This document shows positions 35,531-45,235 of a stretch of 64,000 nucleotides of DNA, in pieces (the stretch's first letter is position 1; every line of letters starts with the position of its first letter). The stretch spans positions 1,364,001 to 1,428,000 of the forward strand of contig NZ_CP060714.1 of the NCBI RefSeq assembly GCF_014395975.1. Reading direction: 5' to 3'. The stretch is from Diaphorobacter ruginosibacter (GTDB lineage Bacteria > Pseudomonadota > Gammaproteobacteria > Burkholderiales > Burkholderiaceae_C). The notes below the pieces were generated by a model. It worked only from the letters and a program-made list of their open reading frames with translations, was not told the origin of the DNA and did no database searches. The position numbers and the translations under genes were made by a program.

Positions 35531-36859
35531 TCAGTACGCAATCGCATTGCGTATGCTGATCAGCGCAGCGCGCAGTTGTGCGAGCGATATGGAGCCAAGC
35601 GCCAGCCGCAGCGCGTGCGGCACCGAGGCCGTGGTCGCATAGGGTTCGGCCGTCGATACCGCGATGCGTTGCTCCTGCAGCAGCGCGGCGGCTACCTGAT
35701 CGGCGCGCAGGTCTTCGCCCAGCGGAATCCACACATAGTACGAATGCGGATGGCGCACCGTGCGCATTCCCGCGAACACCTCGCTCACGATGGCCTGGCG
35801 AGCGATGGCGTCCTCGCGCTTGCTGGCCTCGAGCCGGGCGATGGTGCCGTCCTCCAGCCAGCCGCAGCCCAGCGTGGTCATGATGGCTGCCGTGTTCCAG
35901 GTGGTGGCACGGATGCCGCGCTCCAGCGTGGGGATCAGCCGCTGCGGCGCGGCGATGAAGCCGACGCGCAGGCCCGTGGCGATGCTTTTGGAGAGCGCGC
36001 TCACATAGATGGTGATATCGGGTGCCAGCGCGGCCAGTGGCGGGGGCGGCGCATCGGCAAGAAACGCATAGGCGGCATCCTCGATGATCAGCAGGCCGTG
36101 CCTGCGCGCGATGGCGGCCAGCTTGTGCCGGCGCGTGAGGCTCATCACCCAGCCGAGCGGGTTGTGCAGCGTCGGCATGGCATAAATGGCGCGCACCTTG
36201 CGCCGCGAGCACAGGGTTTCGAGTGCCTTCAGGTCGGGGCCATCCCCCGAGGCCGGAATCGGCTGCAGCTCCAGCCGCAGCGATTGGGCGAGCAGCTTGA
36301 ACCCGGGGTAGGTGAGTGCATCGACCGCCACCACGTCGCCGGGCTTCAGCAGGCCCATGGCCGTGACCGTGAGGCCGTGCTGTGCGCCATCCACGAACAG
36401 CAGTTGCGAGGCATCGACCTGCAGGCCGCGTGATACCAGGTGTTCGGCCAGCGTGCTGCGGTCGCGGGGCCGGCCGGCATGGGGCTGGTAGTGCAGCAGC
36501 GATTCCAGGTCGCCGGCATTTGCCAGCTGGCGCAGCGCAGTGCGCAGCAATTCGGTCTGTCCGGCGATGAGCGGGCTGTTGAAGGTGAGGTCGGCGTGCT
36601 CTGGGGCCTGCGCGGGATAGTCCACGCCCAGCCCGAGCGGCAGCGACAGGTCCTTCACGAACGTGCCGCGCCCCGTTTCCCCGCTGACGAGGCCCATGGC
36701 CTGCAGCTCCGCATAGACGCGTGTGGCGGTCACGAGTGCGAGGCCGTGCTGCGCGGCGAGCTTGCGATGCGTGGGCAGCCGGGTGCCCGCGGGCAGGCGG
36801 CCTGCGCGGATCTCCTGCGCGAGCTGGTCTACCAGCGTCTTGTATCGGGCATCAGCCAT
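35531..36859 (-). CDS. MocR-type (GntR/aminotransferase) transcriptional regulator
   Basis: A 442-residue fusion regulator. Residues 1-70 are a GntR winged helix (AGTRLPTHRKLAAQHGLALV), and residues 100-442 are a class I aminotransferase fold with the PLP lysine in VSALSKSIATGLRVGF. MocR proteins use bound PLP-ligand adducts as signals and usually control a divergent gene. Here that is the EamA transporter at 36961. The 101-bp gap holds the dyad ACAAT-N6-ATTGT (36881-36896), a candidate site. A true aminotransferase role is less likely. Confidence 0.9.
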   Translation of the reverse strand: MADARYKTLVDQLAQEIRAGRLPAGTRLPTHRKLAAQHGLALVTATRVYAELQAMGLVSGETGRGTFVKDLSLPLGLGVDYPAQAPEHADLTFNSPLIAGQTELLRTALRQLANAGDLESLLHYQPHAGRPRDRSTLAEHLVSRGLQVDASQLLFVDGAQHGLTVTAMGLLKPGDVVAVDALTYPGFKLLAQSLRLELQPIPASGDGPDLKALETLCSRRKVRAIYAMPTLHNPLGWVMSLTRRHKLAAIARRHGLLIIEDAAYAFLADAPPPPLAALAPDITIYVSALSKSIATGLRVGFIAAPQRLIPTLERGIRATTWNTAAIMTTLGCGWLEDGTIARLEASKREDAIARQAIVSEVFAGMRTVRHPHSYYVWIPLGEDLRADQVAAALLQEQRIAVSTAEPYATTASVPHALRLALGSISLAQLRAALISIRNAIAY

Positions 36860-36960
36860 GGCGTGATGAATGTATGCATGACAATTTTTTGATTGTATTG
36901 AATGATGCCACTACCATGCGCCTGCTGCAATCGTGCAGCGGACTCTCTATGGAAAGCAAG

Positions 36961-37845
36961 ATGACGACCTTGGCGGCAACAAAGGACTCAGCGGGCAGCG
37001 GGTGGTGGAGCGGCCTGTTGGGCGTGGTGATATTCAGCGGCTCGCTGCCGGCGACGCGGCTCGCGCTGCGGGATTTCGATCCCATGTTTCTCACCGTGGC
37101 GCGTGCCAGCATCGCCGGGCTGCTGGCGCTGGTGATGGTGCTGTGGCGCAATGAGTCACGCCCGCGGCGTGGTGAATGGCTGTCGCTCGCGGTGGTGGCA
37201 GCCGGGGTGGTTGTGGGCTTTCCGCTGCTGACGGCCATGGCATTGCAGCATGTGACCTCGGCGCATTCCATCGTGTTCATCGGGCTGTTACCCCTGGCGA
37301 CGGCCCTGTTCGGCGTGCTGCGCGGCGGTGAGCGGCCCAAGCGGGCCTTCTGGGTTTTTTCGCTGATCGGCAGTGCGCTGGTCGCCGCCTTTGCTGTGCG
37401 CGAGGGTGTCCATGCGGCTCCGGCCGGCGATGCCCTCATGCTGTTGGCCATCGTGCTGTGCGGCCTGGGGTATGCGGAAGGCGGTCGCCTGGCGCGCAGC
37501 CTTGGAGGCTGGCAGGTCATCTCGTGGGCACTGGTGCTGTCGCTGCCGCTCATGGCGTTGGCAACGCTATGGTGGTGGCCGGCCGGGTTGGGCGATGTGA
37601 GCACGGCGGGCTGGCTGAGCCTGGCCTATGTGGCGCTGTTCAGCATGTTCCTGGGCTTTGTGTTCTGGTATCGCGGGCTGGCGCTGGGGGGCATTGCGGC
37701 GGTGGGGCAACTGCAGTTGCTGCAGCCGTTCTTCGGACTGGCGTTGGCCGCGTCGTTGCTGCACGAACCTGTGAGCGCGGCCATGCTCGGGGTGACCGTT
37801 GCAGTCGTCCTGTGTGTGGCAGGGGCCAAGAAATTCGCCTCATGA
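36961..37845 (+). CDS. EamA-type (DMT) transporter
   Basis: A 294-residue inner-membrane protein with ten predicted helices in two EamA halves. The first half starts GLLGVVIFSGSLPATRLALR, and the second includes SLAYVALFSMFLGFVFWYRG and ends GVTVAVVLCVAGAKKF. Substrates in the family include amino acids and metabolites. ATG 36961 follows GGAAAGCAAG; earlier in-frame ATGs (36949, 36916) are possible. It is divergent from its probable MocR regulator. Confidence 0.88.
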   Translation: MTTLAATKDSAGSGWWSGLLGVVIFSGSLPATRLALRDFDPMFLTVARASIAGLLALVMVLWRNESRPRRGEWLSLAVVAAGVVVGFPLLTAMALQHVTSAHSIVFIGLLPLATALFGVLRGGERPKRAFWVFSLIGSALVAAFAVREGVHAAPAGDALMLLAIVLCGLGYAEGGRLARSLGGWQVISWALVLSLPLMALATLWWWPAGLGDVSTAGWLSLAYVALFSMFLGFVFWYRGLALGGIAAVGQLQLLQPFFGLALAASLLHEPVSAAMLGVTVAVVLCVAGAKKFAS

Positions 37846-37863
37846 CGAGGGCGTCATGAGGCG
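37836..37863. terminator. Hairpin between the convergent EamA and galU genes
   Basis: A perfect 12-bp stem, CGCCTCATGACG with CGTCATGAGGCG, and a 4-nt loop. It overlaps the EamA stop codon (37843-37845). There is no T-run on either side, so it is not a standard intrinsic terminator; it may protect the 3' end or impede transcription. Confidence 0.5.
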
Positions 37864-37898
37864 AGGCGGGTTCGGATGGAGATCGGAGTGCCTGCGAA

Positions 37899-38786
37899 TC
37901 AGAGGCTCAGCGTCTTCAGGTAGTCGCGGAAGCTCGCACCCACGTCAGGGTGCTGCAGGGCCAGTTCCACCGTCGCCTCCAGGAAGCCTTCCTTGCTGCC
38001 GCAGTCGTAGCGCTTGCCGGCATACTGGAATGCATAGACGGTCTCGGTGGCCATGAGGCGGCCGATGGCGTCGGTGAGCTGGATTTCACCGCCCGCGCCC
38101 TTGGGCTGCGTGCGGATTTCCTCGAAGATCGCGGGCGTGAGCACGTAGCGGCCCGCAACACCCATGCGCGAGGGGGCCTTTTCCGGTGCGGGCTTTTCCA
38201 CGATCTCGTCGATGCGCATCAGCGGTCCGCCCGCGGCCTCACCCTTGACGATGCCGTAGCGCTTGGTCTGCTCCAGTGGCACCTCCTGCACGGCCAGCAG
38301 GGAGCGGCCCTGTTTCTGGAACGCCGTGGTCATCTGCTTCATCACGCCGGGGCCGCCCGGTTCACCGCGCATCAGGTCGTCGGCCAGCAGCACGGCAAAG
38401 GGCTCATTGCCCACGAGGGGTTCCGCGCACAGCACGGCGTGGCCCAGGCCCAGCGAGCGAGGCTGGCGCACGAACAGGCAGTTCATGTCCGCCGGGCTGA
38501 TGCTGCGCACCAGCTCCAGCATGGCCTGCTTGCCGGCGTTTTCAAGCTCGTTCTCGAGTTCGTAGGCCGTGTCGAAATGGTCCTCGATGGCGCGCTTGCT
38601 GCGACCGGTCACGAAGATCATGTCGCGGATGCCGGCTTCGTAGGCTTCCTCGACGGCGTACTGGATCAGCGGCTTGTCCACCACGGGCAGCATCTCCTTG
38701 GGCGATGCCTTGGTGGCGGGCAGGAAGCGGGTGCCCAATCCGGCGACAGGGAAAACGGCTTTGCGAACGCGGGTGTTGTTACTCAT
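37899..38786 (-). CDS. galU: UTP-glucose-1-phosphate uridylyltransferase
   Basis: Makes UDP-glucose from UTP and glucose-1-phosphate for surface polysaccharides, 295 residues. The N-terminal nucleotidyltransferase motif is VAGLGTRFLPATKASPKEML with KPLIQYAVEEA. RSLGLGHAVLCAEP and EKPAPEKAPS complete the active site. It follows valS on the same strand but a terminator separates them, so it should have its own promoter in the 101-bp gap. Confidence 0.96.
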   Translation of the reverse strand: MSNNTRVRKAVFPVAGLGTRFLPATKASPKEMLPVVDKPLIQYAVEEAYEAGIRDMIFVTGRSKRAIEDHFDTAYELENELENAGKQAMLELVRSISPADMNCLFVRQPRSLGLGHAVLCAEPLVGNEPFAVLLADDLMRGEPGGPGVMKQMTTAFQKQGRSLLAVQEVPLEQTKRYGIVKGEAAGGPLMRIDEIVEKPAPEKAPSRMGVAGRYVLTPAIFEEIRTQPKGAGGEIQLTDAIGRLMATETVYAFQYAGKRYDCGSKEGFLEATVELALQHPDVGASFRDYLKTLSL

Positions 38787-38827
38787 GCAGGCTAACCTTG
38801 AACTTCAATCGAATCTGGAGAATCTGG

Positions 38828-38856
38828 AAAAAAGGCGCAGTGGTTGCTGCGCCTTT
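38828..38856 (-). terminator. Intrinsic terminator of valS
   Basis: The stem AAAGGCGCAG (38831-38840) with CTGCGCCTTT (38847-38856) has, on the minus strand, a six-T run. It lies 32 bp after the valS stop and before galU. Confidence 0.9.
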
Positions 38857-38887
38857 GTCTTTTATTTACTGAATCAGGCCAAGCATA

Positions 38888-41794
38888 TCAGCCCAGGCGC
38901 GCCAGTTGTTCCTTGATGCGCCCGAGGGTTGCGCCCTTCTCGGCAACACGCGTGCGTTCCTGCTCCAGCACCGCGGCAGGCGCCTTGGCGACGAAGGCCT
39001 CGTTGCCGAGCTTCTTTTCGGAGCTGGCGATCTCGGCTTCGAGGCGTGTGGCCTCCTTGGTCAGGCGGGCCTTCTCGGCCTCCACGTCCACTTCCACGAA
39101 CATCGCGAGGCGCGCATCGCCCACCACGGCCACGGGCGCATTCTGCGCCTCTGCGGCCCAGGCGGCTTCATCGTCGAACACCTTCACCTCGCTGAGCTTG
39201 GCCAGGTTCTGCAGCACGGCGGCGTTGTCGCGCAGGAACTTCGCATCGGCCTCGGAGCTGGCCACCGCCAGCAGCGGCAGGCGCTGTGCGGGGGACACGC
39301 CCATCTCGCCGCGCAAGGTGCGGCAGGAGTCCACCATCTGCTTGATGCGGCCCACGTAGGCGATCGAGCCCTCGTCGATCTTCGACGGCTGGGCTTCCGG
39401 GTAACGGGCGACCGCCACGGACTCACCCTGCAGGCCGGCCACGGGAGCGACCTTCTGCCACAGCTCTTCCGTCACGAACGGAATGATGGGGTGGGCGAGG
39501 CGCAGGATGGCTTCGAGCGTGCGGATCAGCGTGCGGCGCGTGGCGCGCTGCTGCGATTCGTTGCCTGTCTGGATCTGCACCTTGGCGATTTCGAGATACC
39601 AGTCGCAGAACTCGTTCCACACGAATTCATAGAGCGTGCTCGCCACGTTGTCGAGGCGGAATTCCGCGAAGCCCCTGGCGACCTCGGCTTCCACCTTCTG
39701 CAGTTGCGAGGAGATCCAGCGATCGGGCTGGCTGAAGTGCATGTAGCCCGCGAACTCGCCGCCGGGCTGGCATTGCTCCTTGGTGTGCTCCTTCAGGCCG
39801 CAGTCGTAGCCTTCGCAGTTCATCAGCACGAAGCGGCTGGCGTTCCAGAGCTTGTTGCAGAAGTTGCGGTAGCCCTCGCAGCGCTTGGAGTCGAAGTTGA
39901 TCGAGCGGCCGAGCGAGGCCAGGGCGGCGAAGGTGAAGCGCAGGGCGTCGGCGCCGTAGGCGGGAATGCCTTCGGGGAACTCCTTCTGCGTGTTCTTGCG
40001 CACGGTAGGTGCGGTCTCGGGACGGCGCAGGCCCTGCGTGCGCTTGTCGAGCAGCGGCTCCAGCGAGATGCCGTCGATCAGGTCCACCGGGTCCAGCACG
40101 TTGCCTTCGGACTTGGACATCTTCTTGCCCTGTGCGTCGAGCACCAGGCCGTGGATGTACACGTGCTTGAACGGCACGCGGCCCGTGAAGTGCGTGGTCA
40201 TCATGATCATCCGGGCGACCCAGAAGAAGATGATGTCGTAGCCCGTCACCAGCACGGAGGAGGGCAGGTAGAGGTTGTAGTCGGAGTCCGCGGCCGTGCC
40301 CTGCTCGGGCCATCCCATGGTGCTGAACGGCACGAGGGCGGAGGAGTACCAGGTGTCGAGCACGTCGGCGTCGCGCGTGAGCTTCTTGCCCGGAGCCTTG
40401 GCCTGTGCCTCGGCCTCGTTGCGAGCGACGATGCAGTTGCCGTCCTCGTCATACCAGGCAGGGATCTGGTGGCCCCACCAGAGCTGGCGCGAGATGCACC
40501 AGTCCTGGATGTTGTTCATCCACTGGTTGTAGGTGTTCACCCAGTTCTCGGGCACGAACTGAACCTGGCCGCTTGCCACCGCATCGATGGCCTTGGCGGC
40601 GATGGACTTGCCGGTCGGGTCGCCTTCGCCCACCTTGGTCATGGCCACGAACCACTGGTCGGTGAGCATGGGCTCGATGACCTGGCCGGTGCGCGTGCAG
40701 ATCGGCACCATGAGCTTGTGCTTCTTGATCTCGACCATCAAGCCGGCGGCCTCCAGATCGGCCACGATGGCCTTGCGGGCCACGAAGCGATCCATGCCGC
40801 GGTACGTCTCGGGCGCGTTTTCGTTGATGGTGGCCGCGAGCGTGAGCACGCCGACCATCGGCAGCTTGTGGCGCTGGCCCACGGCGTAGTCATTGTTGTC
40901 GTGCGCGGGCGTGACCTTCACCACGCCGGTGCCGAACTCGCGGTCCACGTAGTCATCGGCAATGATGGGGATCTCGCGGCCCACGAGCGGCAGCGTCACG
41001 GTCTTGCCGATCAGGTGCTGGTAACGCTCGTCCTCGGGGTGAACCATCACGGCCACGTCGCCCAGCATGGTTTCCGGGCGGGTCGTTGCCACCACGAGCT
41101 GGCCCGAGCCGTCGGTGAGCGGATAGGCGATGTGCCAGAGAGAGCCGTCCTTCTGCTCGTTTTCCACTTCCAGGTCGGACACGGCGGACTGCAGCTTCGG
41201 ATCCCAGTTCACGAGGCGCTTGCCTCGGTAGATCAGGCCCTGTTCGTACAGGCGCACAAAGGTCTCGGTCACCACCTTGGAGAGCTTGTCGTCCATGGTG
41301 AAGTATTCGCGGCTCCAGTCCACGGTGTCGCCCAGGCGGCGCATCTGCGTGGTGATGGTGTTGCCGCTCTTTTCCTTCCATTCCCAGACCTTGGAGACGA
41401 AATTCTCGCGGCCCAGGTCGTAGCGGCTCACGCCCTGGTCCTGCAACTGGCGCTCGACCACGATCTGCGTGGCGATGCCGGCGTGGTCGGTGCCGGGAAC
41501 CCAGGCCGTGTTGTAGCCCTTCATGCGGTAGTAGCGCGTGAGGGAGTCCATGATCGTCTGGTTGAACGCATGGCCCATGTGCAGCGTGCCCGTCACGTTG
41601 GGAGGCGGCAGCTGGATGGAGAAATTCCTGTGTTCGGCGACCGACTCCGCATTCGGCGCGCCCGTGCCGCGGTAGCCCGCGCTGCCGTAGCCGCGCTTTT
41701 CCCATTCGGGACCCCACTGGGCCTCGATGGCTGCGGGTTCAAATGATTTGGAGAGGCTGTCGAGGCCTGGTTGTGCAATCTTGGAGTCGCTCAT
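38888..41794 (-). CDS. valS: Valyl-tRNA synthetase
   Basis: Class I aminoacyl-tRNA synthetase, 968 residues. The HIGH-type motif is HMGH (72-75, after PPPNVTGTL), and KMSKS occurs in GKKMSKSEGN (about residue 555). The editing (CP1) domain and the C-terminal coiled-coil arm (EAEIASSEKKLGNEAFVAKA) are complete. The only plausible start is ATG 41794. It has no clear ribosome site and lies 12 nt from a terminator-like hairpin, which makes its leader unusual. Confidence 0.97.
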   Translation of the reverse strand: MSDSKIAQPGLDSLSKSFEPAAIEAQWGPEWEKRGYGSAGYRGTGAPNAESVAEHRNFSIQLPPPNVTGTLHMGHAFNQTIMDSLTRYYRMKGYNTAWVPGTDHAGIATQIVVERQLQDQGVSRYDLGRENFVSKVWEWKEKSGNTITTQMRRLGDTVDWSREYFTMDDKLSKVVTETFVRLYEQGLIYRGKRLVNWDPKLQSAVSDLEVENEQKDGSLWHIAYPLTDGSGQLVVATTRPETMLGDVAVMVHPEDERYQHLIGKTVTLPLVGREIPIIADDYVDREFGTGVVKVTPAHDNNDYAVGQRHKLPMVGVLTLAATINENAPETYRGMDRFVARKAIVADLEAAGLMVEIKKHKLMVPICTRTGQVIEPMLTDQWFVAMTKVGEGDPTGKSIAAKAIDAVASGQVQFVPENWVNTYNQWMNNIQDWCISRQLWWGHQIPAWYDEDGNCIVARNEAEAQAKAPGKKLTRDADVLDTWYSSALVPFSTMGWPEQGTAADSDYNLYLPSSVLVTGYDIIFFWVARMIMMTTHFTGRVPFKHVYIHGLVLDAQGKKMSKSEGNVLDPVDLIDGISLEPLLDKRTQGLRRPETAPTVRKNTQKEFPEGIPAYGADALRFTFAALASLGRSINFDSKRCEGYRNFCNKLWNASRFVLMNCEGYDCGLKEHTKEQCQPGGEFAGYMHFSQPDRWISSQLQKVEAEVARGFAEFRLDNVASTLYEFVWNEFCDWYLEIAKVQIQTGNESQQRATRRTLIRTLEAILRLAHPIIPFVTEELWQKVAPVAGLQGESVAVARYPEAQPSKIDEGSIAYVGRIKQMVDSCRTLRGEMGVSPAQRLPLLAVASSEADAKFLRDNAAVLQNLAKLSEVKVFDDEAAWAAEAQNAPVAVVGDARLAMFVEVDVEAEKARLTKEATRLEAEIASSEKKLGNEAFVAKAPAAVLEQERTRVAEKGATLGRIKEQLARLG

Positions 41795-41806
41795 GGCAAT
41801 GCAATG

Positions 41807-41833
41807 AAAAACGGCATCCCGTGGGATGCCGTT
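41807..41833 (-). terminator. Terminator-like hairpin in the valS leader
   Basis: A perfect 11-bp stem, AACGGCATCCC (41810-41820) with GGGATGCCGTT (41823-41833). On the minus strand it is followed by TTTTTCATTG and then the valS ATG 12 nt later. It may end the cytochrome operon upstream, act in valS control, or both. A -10-like CATAAAAT lies on the minus strand before it (about 41857-41870). Confidence 0.7.
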
Positions 41834-41952
41834 GTGGCAATGGTCGGAGGGTTGGCACCATTTTATGCGTTCTGGAAAGTGCCTGTTGCCTGCGGCTGAA
41901 CACCCCTCTCACCTTCGCCCTCTCGCCTCCGTTCACTCCCTTTCCGTTCCTT

Positions 41953-43437
41953 TCACTTGGCCGCTGCTCGCTCCGAGACCGGCCTGGCCTGCTCGCCCAG
42001 CGGTTTTCTCACCTTGGCCACCTGCGCCGACGTGACTGCTTGAGCGTTGTTGCCCCAGTTGCCGCGCACAAAGGTGCTCACATCGGCCACCTGTTCGTCC
42101 GTGAGACGCCAGGCGAAGGCCGGCATGGTGAAGGTGGAGGGCCGCGTGGTGGTCGGCGGCACGGTGTGGCCCTGGAGCACGATGGCGATCACGTTCTGCG
42201 GGTCGCTGGCAAGCACCGCGCTGTTGCCGGCGAGAGCGGGGAAGACCTGGCTGTAGCCCTTGCCGTCGCTGCGATGGCAGGCCGCGCAGTTGTCCAGGTA
42301 GAGGGCGCTGCCGCGCTGGCGGGTGTCGCCGCGCCAGAGCGCGTTGGCGGTGTCCGGGCTGGCCGCGAAGGCGGTCGCCGCGTTGCCGCTGCCGTCCTTG
42401 CCGGGGCCCAGGCTCTTCAGGTAGGCGGCGATCGCCTGCAGGTCGCTGTCGCTCACGTATTGCGTGCTGTGCTCGATCACCTCGCTCATGCCGCCGAAGA
42501 CGGCGGTGTGGTCGTTGCGGCCGGTCTTGAGCAGCGCCACGATGTCCGCCGCGCTCCAGCTTGCGAGCCCGGAGGCATCGCCCCGCAGGCTCTTGGCGGT
42601 CCAGCCGTCCATGGGCTGGTCGCTGCCGGAGAGGAACAGCGGGTCGGCATCGGTCAGCGCCTTCTCGGCCATGGTGACGGAGCGCGGCGTATGGCAGGCT
42701 CCGCAGTGGCCCAGTCCTTCGACAAGATAGGCACCGCGCACCTTGGGGTCGGCCGTCGGCGCCACGGCGGCCGCCTGGACCTGGACCTTGGCGGGGTCCG
42801 GCGCAAACATGGCGCGCCAGAGTCCCATCGGCCAGCGCATGGACAGCGGCCAGGTGATGCCGTTCCTCGGCGGGTCCGATGCCACCGGCTGCACCTTCTG
42901 CATGAAATAGGCGTACATGTCCTTCATGTCCTGATCGCTCACCCGCGCATAGGACGGGTAGGGCATGGCGGGGTAGAGGCTGCCTTTTTTCTTGTCAACG
43001 CCATGGCGCACGGCCTGGTCGAAGTCTTCGAAGCTGTAGCTGCCGATGCCATGTTCCTTGTCCGGCGTGATGTTGCTCGAATACATGGTGCCGATGGGCG
43101 ACGCAAAGGGCGCGCCGCCCGCGAATGGCTTGCCGCCTTTCACGGTGTGGCAGGCCACGCAGTCACCCATGCGCGCGAGATACTCCCCACGCACCAGCGG
43201 GTCCCTGGAGGTGGCGCCTTCGATGGGCGGCGCGGGTCGATGCGGCTCGGCCGTCACCATGGGCTGCGGGCCCACCTGGCCCAGGGGCGCGGTGACATTG
43301 GATGACACGGGACGCGCGGCGGCGGTGTCCTTTTGCGCCCAGGCGCTGATTCCGGCAGCGCCCGCGGCCAGCACGGTCATCACCAGGCCGACGCGCGCCA
43401 CCACCGTCCAGCTCGGGGTGTTGTGTTTCATGCTCAT
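41953..43437 (-). CDS. Tri-heme cytochrome c subunit of a membrane GMC dehydrogenase
   Basis: A 494-residue periplasmic, membrane-anchored cytochrome. An N-terminal hydrophobic signal/anchor (about 10-32) is followed by three heme c motifs: CVACH (93-97), CGACH (245-249) and CAACH (384-388). It passes electrons from the flavin subunit to ubiquinone, as in bacterial FAD-dependent gluconate, sorbitol and alcohol dehydrogenases. ATG 43437 lies 5 bp after the stop of the GMC subunit; ATG 43431 is an alternative. It is the last gene of the small subunit-GMC-cytochrome operon. Confidence 0.92.
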   Translation of the reverse strand: MSMKHNTPSWTVVARVGLVMTVLAAGAAGISAWAQKDTAAARPVSSNVTAPLGQVGPQPMVTAEPHRPAPPIEGATSRDPLVRGEYLARMGDCVACHTVKGGKPFAGGAPFASPIGTMYSSNITPDKEHGIGSYSFEDFDQAVRHGVDKKKGSLYPAMPYPSYARVSDQDMKDMYAYFMQKVQPVASDPPRNGITWPLSMRWPMGLWRAMFAPDPAKVQVQAAAVAPTADPKVRGAYLVEGLGHCGACHTPRSVTMAEKALTDADPLFLSGSDQPMDGWTAKSLRGDASGLASWSAADIVALLKTGRNDHTAVFGGMSEVIEHSTQYVSDSDLQAIAAYLKSLGPGKDGSGNAATAFAASPDTANALWRGDTRQRGSALYLDNCAACHRSDGKGYSQVFPALAGNSAVLASDPQNVIAIVLQGHTVPPTTTRPSTFTMPAFAWRLTDEQVADVSTFVRGNWGNNAQAVTSAQVAKVRKPLGEQARPVSERAAAK

Positions 43438-43442
43438 CGTCT

Positions 43443-45230
43443 TCAAGCCTTGAGTAGTGCGCCGGGCTGTTTCAGATACTGGTCGCGAATGGCTCTTGCG
43501 GACCAGTAGGCCAGCGCGGCGACCAGGCCCGTCGGGTTGTAGCCCAGCCCCTGCGGGAAGGCGGACGCACCCAGTACGAATACGTTGTGCACGTCCCAGG
43601 ACTGCAGGTAGCGGTTCACCACGCTGGTGCGAGGGTCGGAGCCCATGATCGCGCCGCCGTTCAGGTGGGTGGTCTGGTAGCTGTTGGTGTCGAAGCGCGA
43701 GCCGTCCTTCTTGCCCGAGAGGCTCATGGCCTTGCCGCCCATGGCCTTGGCGATGGCGCTCATCTTGTCCTGCATGAAGAGGTTCATCCTGATGTCGTTG
43801 GGCTGCCAATCGAAGGTCATGCGCAGCAGCGGGTTGCCGTAGGCGTCCTTGTAGGTGGGGTCCAGGCTCAGGTAATTGGCACGATAGCTCTGGTGCGCAC
43901 CGTGCGCATCCATGGAGACGTGGTGCGTATAGGCCTCGGCCACGGCCTTCTTCCAGCCGCTGCCCCAGCTCGGCGTGCCGGGTGGCGCGGTGGTTCCCGA
44001 GATGGGCTTCGTGCCCGCCTGGTTCACCCAGAACGGCGATCCGCCGACGAAGCCCGCGGGGCCGTGGTCAAAGTTGTCGGCATTGAAGTCGTCCACGGCA
44101 ATGCCGTTGCCGCCCGCACCCATGAAGGGGTTGGTCGTGTGCTGGCTCTTGTCGAAAAAGACCTTGATCGTCGCCATGTTCTGGTACGCAAAGTTCCTGC
44201 CGACCACGCCGGTGTTGGTTTCGGGGTCGTAAGGCTTGCCGATGCCCGAAAGCAGGAGCATGCGCGCGTTGTTGAACTGGAACATGCAGACCGCCACGAT
44301 GTCGGCGGGCTGTATGGTTTCCTGCCCGGCGGCGTCCACATAGGTCACGCCCGTGGCTGTCTTGCCGTCGGCGGCCAGGTTGATGCGCGTGACCTGGCAT
44401 TGCGTGCGCAGCTCGAAACGCGGATCCATGCGCAGCGCGGGCAGGATGTTCACGTTGGGCGAGGCCTTGGAATACATGTAGCACGCATAGCCGCTGCAGA
44501 AGCCGCAGAAGTTGCAGGGCCCCATCTGTGCGCCATACGGGTTCGTATAGGGGCCGGAGGTGTTGGCCGAAGGCATGTTGTAGGGGTGGTAGCCCACCGC
44601 CTCGGCTGCCTGGCCGAACAGCCTGGCCGAGACGGAATTCATCTGTGCAGGCAGCGGGAACGGGTGGGATCGGTCGGGCGCAAAGGGATTGCCTCCCTGG
44701 CCTGCACCCACATTCCGGCCCTTGACCGTCCAGGCCGTGCCGGAGGTGCCGAACACCTTTTCGGCAAAGTCGAAGTAGGGCTCCAGTTCGTCATAGGTCA
44801 CGCCGAAATCCTGGATCGTCATGTCCTCGGGAATGAACTTCCTGCCGTAGCGCTCTTCGTAGTGGCTGCGCATGCGCAACTCCATCGGGTCCACGCGGAA
44901 GTGCACACCCGACCAGTGCAAGCCTGCGCCGCCGACGCCGTTGCCCGGCAGGAAAGCGCCGAGCTGGCGATTGGGCAGTGCCGTGTCCCTGGCCGTGTGG
45001 CGGATCGTGACGGTTTCCCTGGACAGATCCGCGAACAGCTTCCTGCGCGAGTTGTAGGTCAGCTCGTCCATGGTCTGGGGGTAGATGCCATCGGGATTGG
45101 TGTCCTGCATCGGCCCGCGCTCCAGCGCCACCACGTCGAGGCCGGCCTCGGTCAGTTCCTTGGCGATGATCGCGCCGGTCCAGCCGAACCCGAGCACCAC
45201 CACGTCCTTCTTGGGCAGAGTCTTTGCCAT
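43443..45230 (-). CDS. GMC-family FAD dehydrogenase large subunit
   Basis: A 595-residue flavoprotein. The FAD motif GFGWTG (14-19) follows KKDVVVL. NGVGGAGLHWSG is the GMC signature region, and the C-terminal LGASAFPQGLGYNPTGLVAAL closes the FAD site with a conserved Asn. The cysteine-rich PCNFCGFCSGYACYMY, seen in gluconate-2-dehydrogenase-type large subunits and thought to hold an iron-sulfur cluster, is present. The partner small subunit and cytochrome are adjacent. The substrate could be a sugar acid, polyol or alcohol; it cannot be fixed from sequence. Confidence 0.92.
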   Translation of the reverse strand: MAKTLPKKDVVVLGFGWTGAIIAKELTEAGLDVVALERGPMQDTNPDGIYPQTMDELTYNSRRKLFADLSRETVTIRHTARDTALPNRQLGAFLPGNGVGGAGLHWSGVHFRVDPMELRMRSHYEERYGRKFIPEDMTIQDFGVTYDELEPYFDFAEKVFGTSGTAWTVKGRNVGAGQGGNPFAPDRSHPFPLPAQMNSVSARLFGQAAEAVGYHPYNMPSANTSGPYTNPYGAQMGPCNFCGFCSGYACYMYSKASPNVNILPALRMDPRFELRTQCQVTRINLAADGKTATGVTYVDAAGQETIQPADIVAVCMFQFNNARMLLLSGIGKPYDPETNTGVVGRNFAYQNMATIKVFFDKSQHTTNPFMGAGGNGIAVDDFNADNFDHGPAGFVGGSPFWVNQAGTKPISGTTAPPGTPSWGSGWKKAVAEAYTHHVSMDAHGAHQSYRANYLSLDPTYKDAYGNPLLRMTFDWQPNDIRMNLFMQDKMSAIAKAMGGKAMSLSGKKDGSRFDTNSYQTTHLNGGAIMGSDPRTSVVNRYLQSWDVHNVFVLGASAFPQGLGYNPTGLVAALAYWSARAIRDQYLKQPGALLKA

Positions 45231-45235
45231 CTTGC

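Noticed and set aside
38906..41746. A 946-residue plus-strand ORF opposite valS
   Set aside because: Antisense shadow of a complete valyl-tRNA synthetase; composition is His/Val/Gly-rich with no motif.
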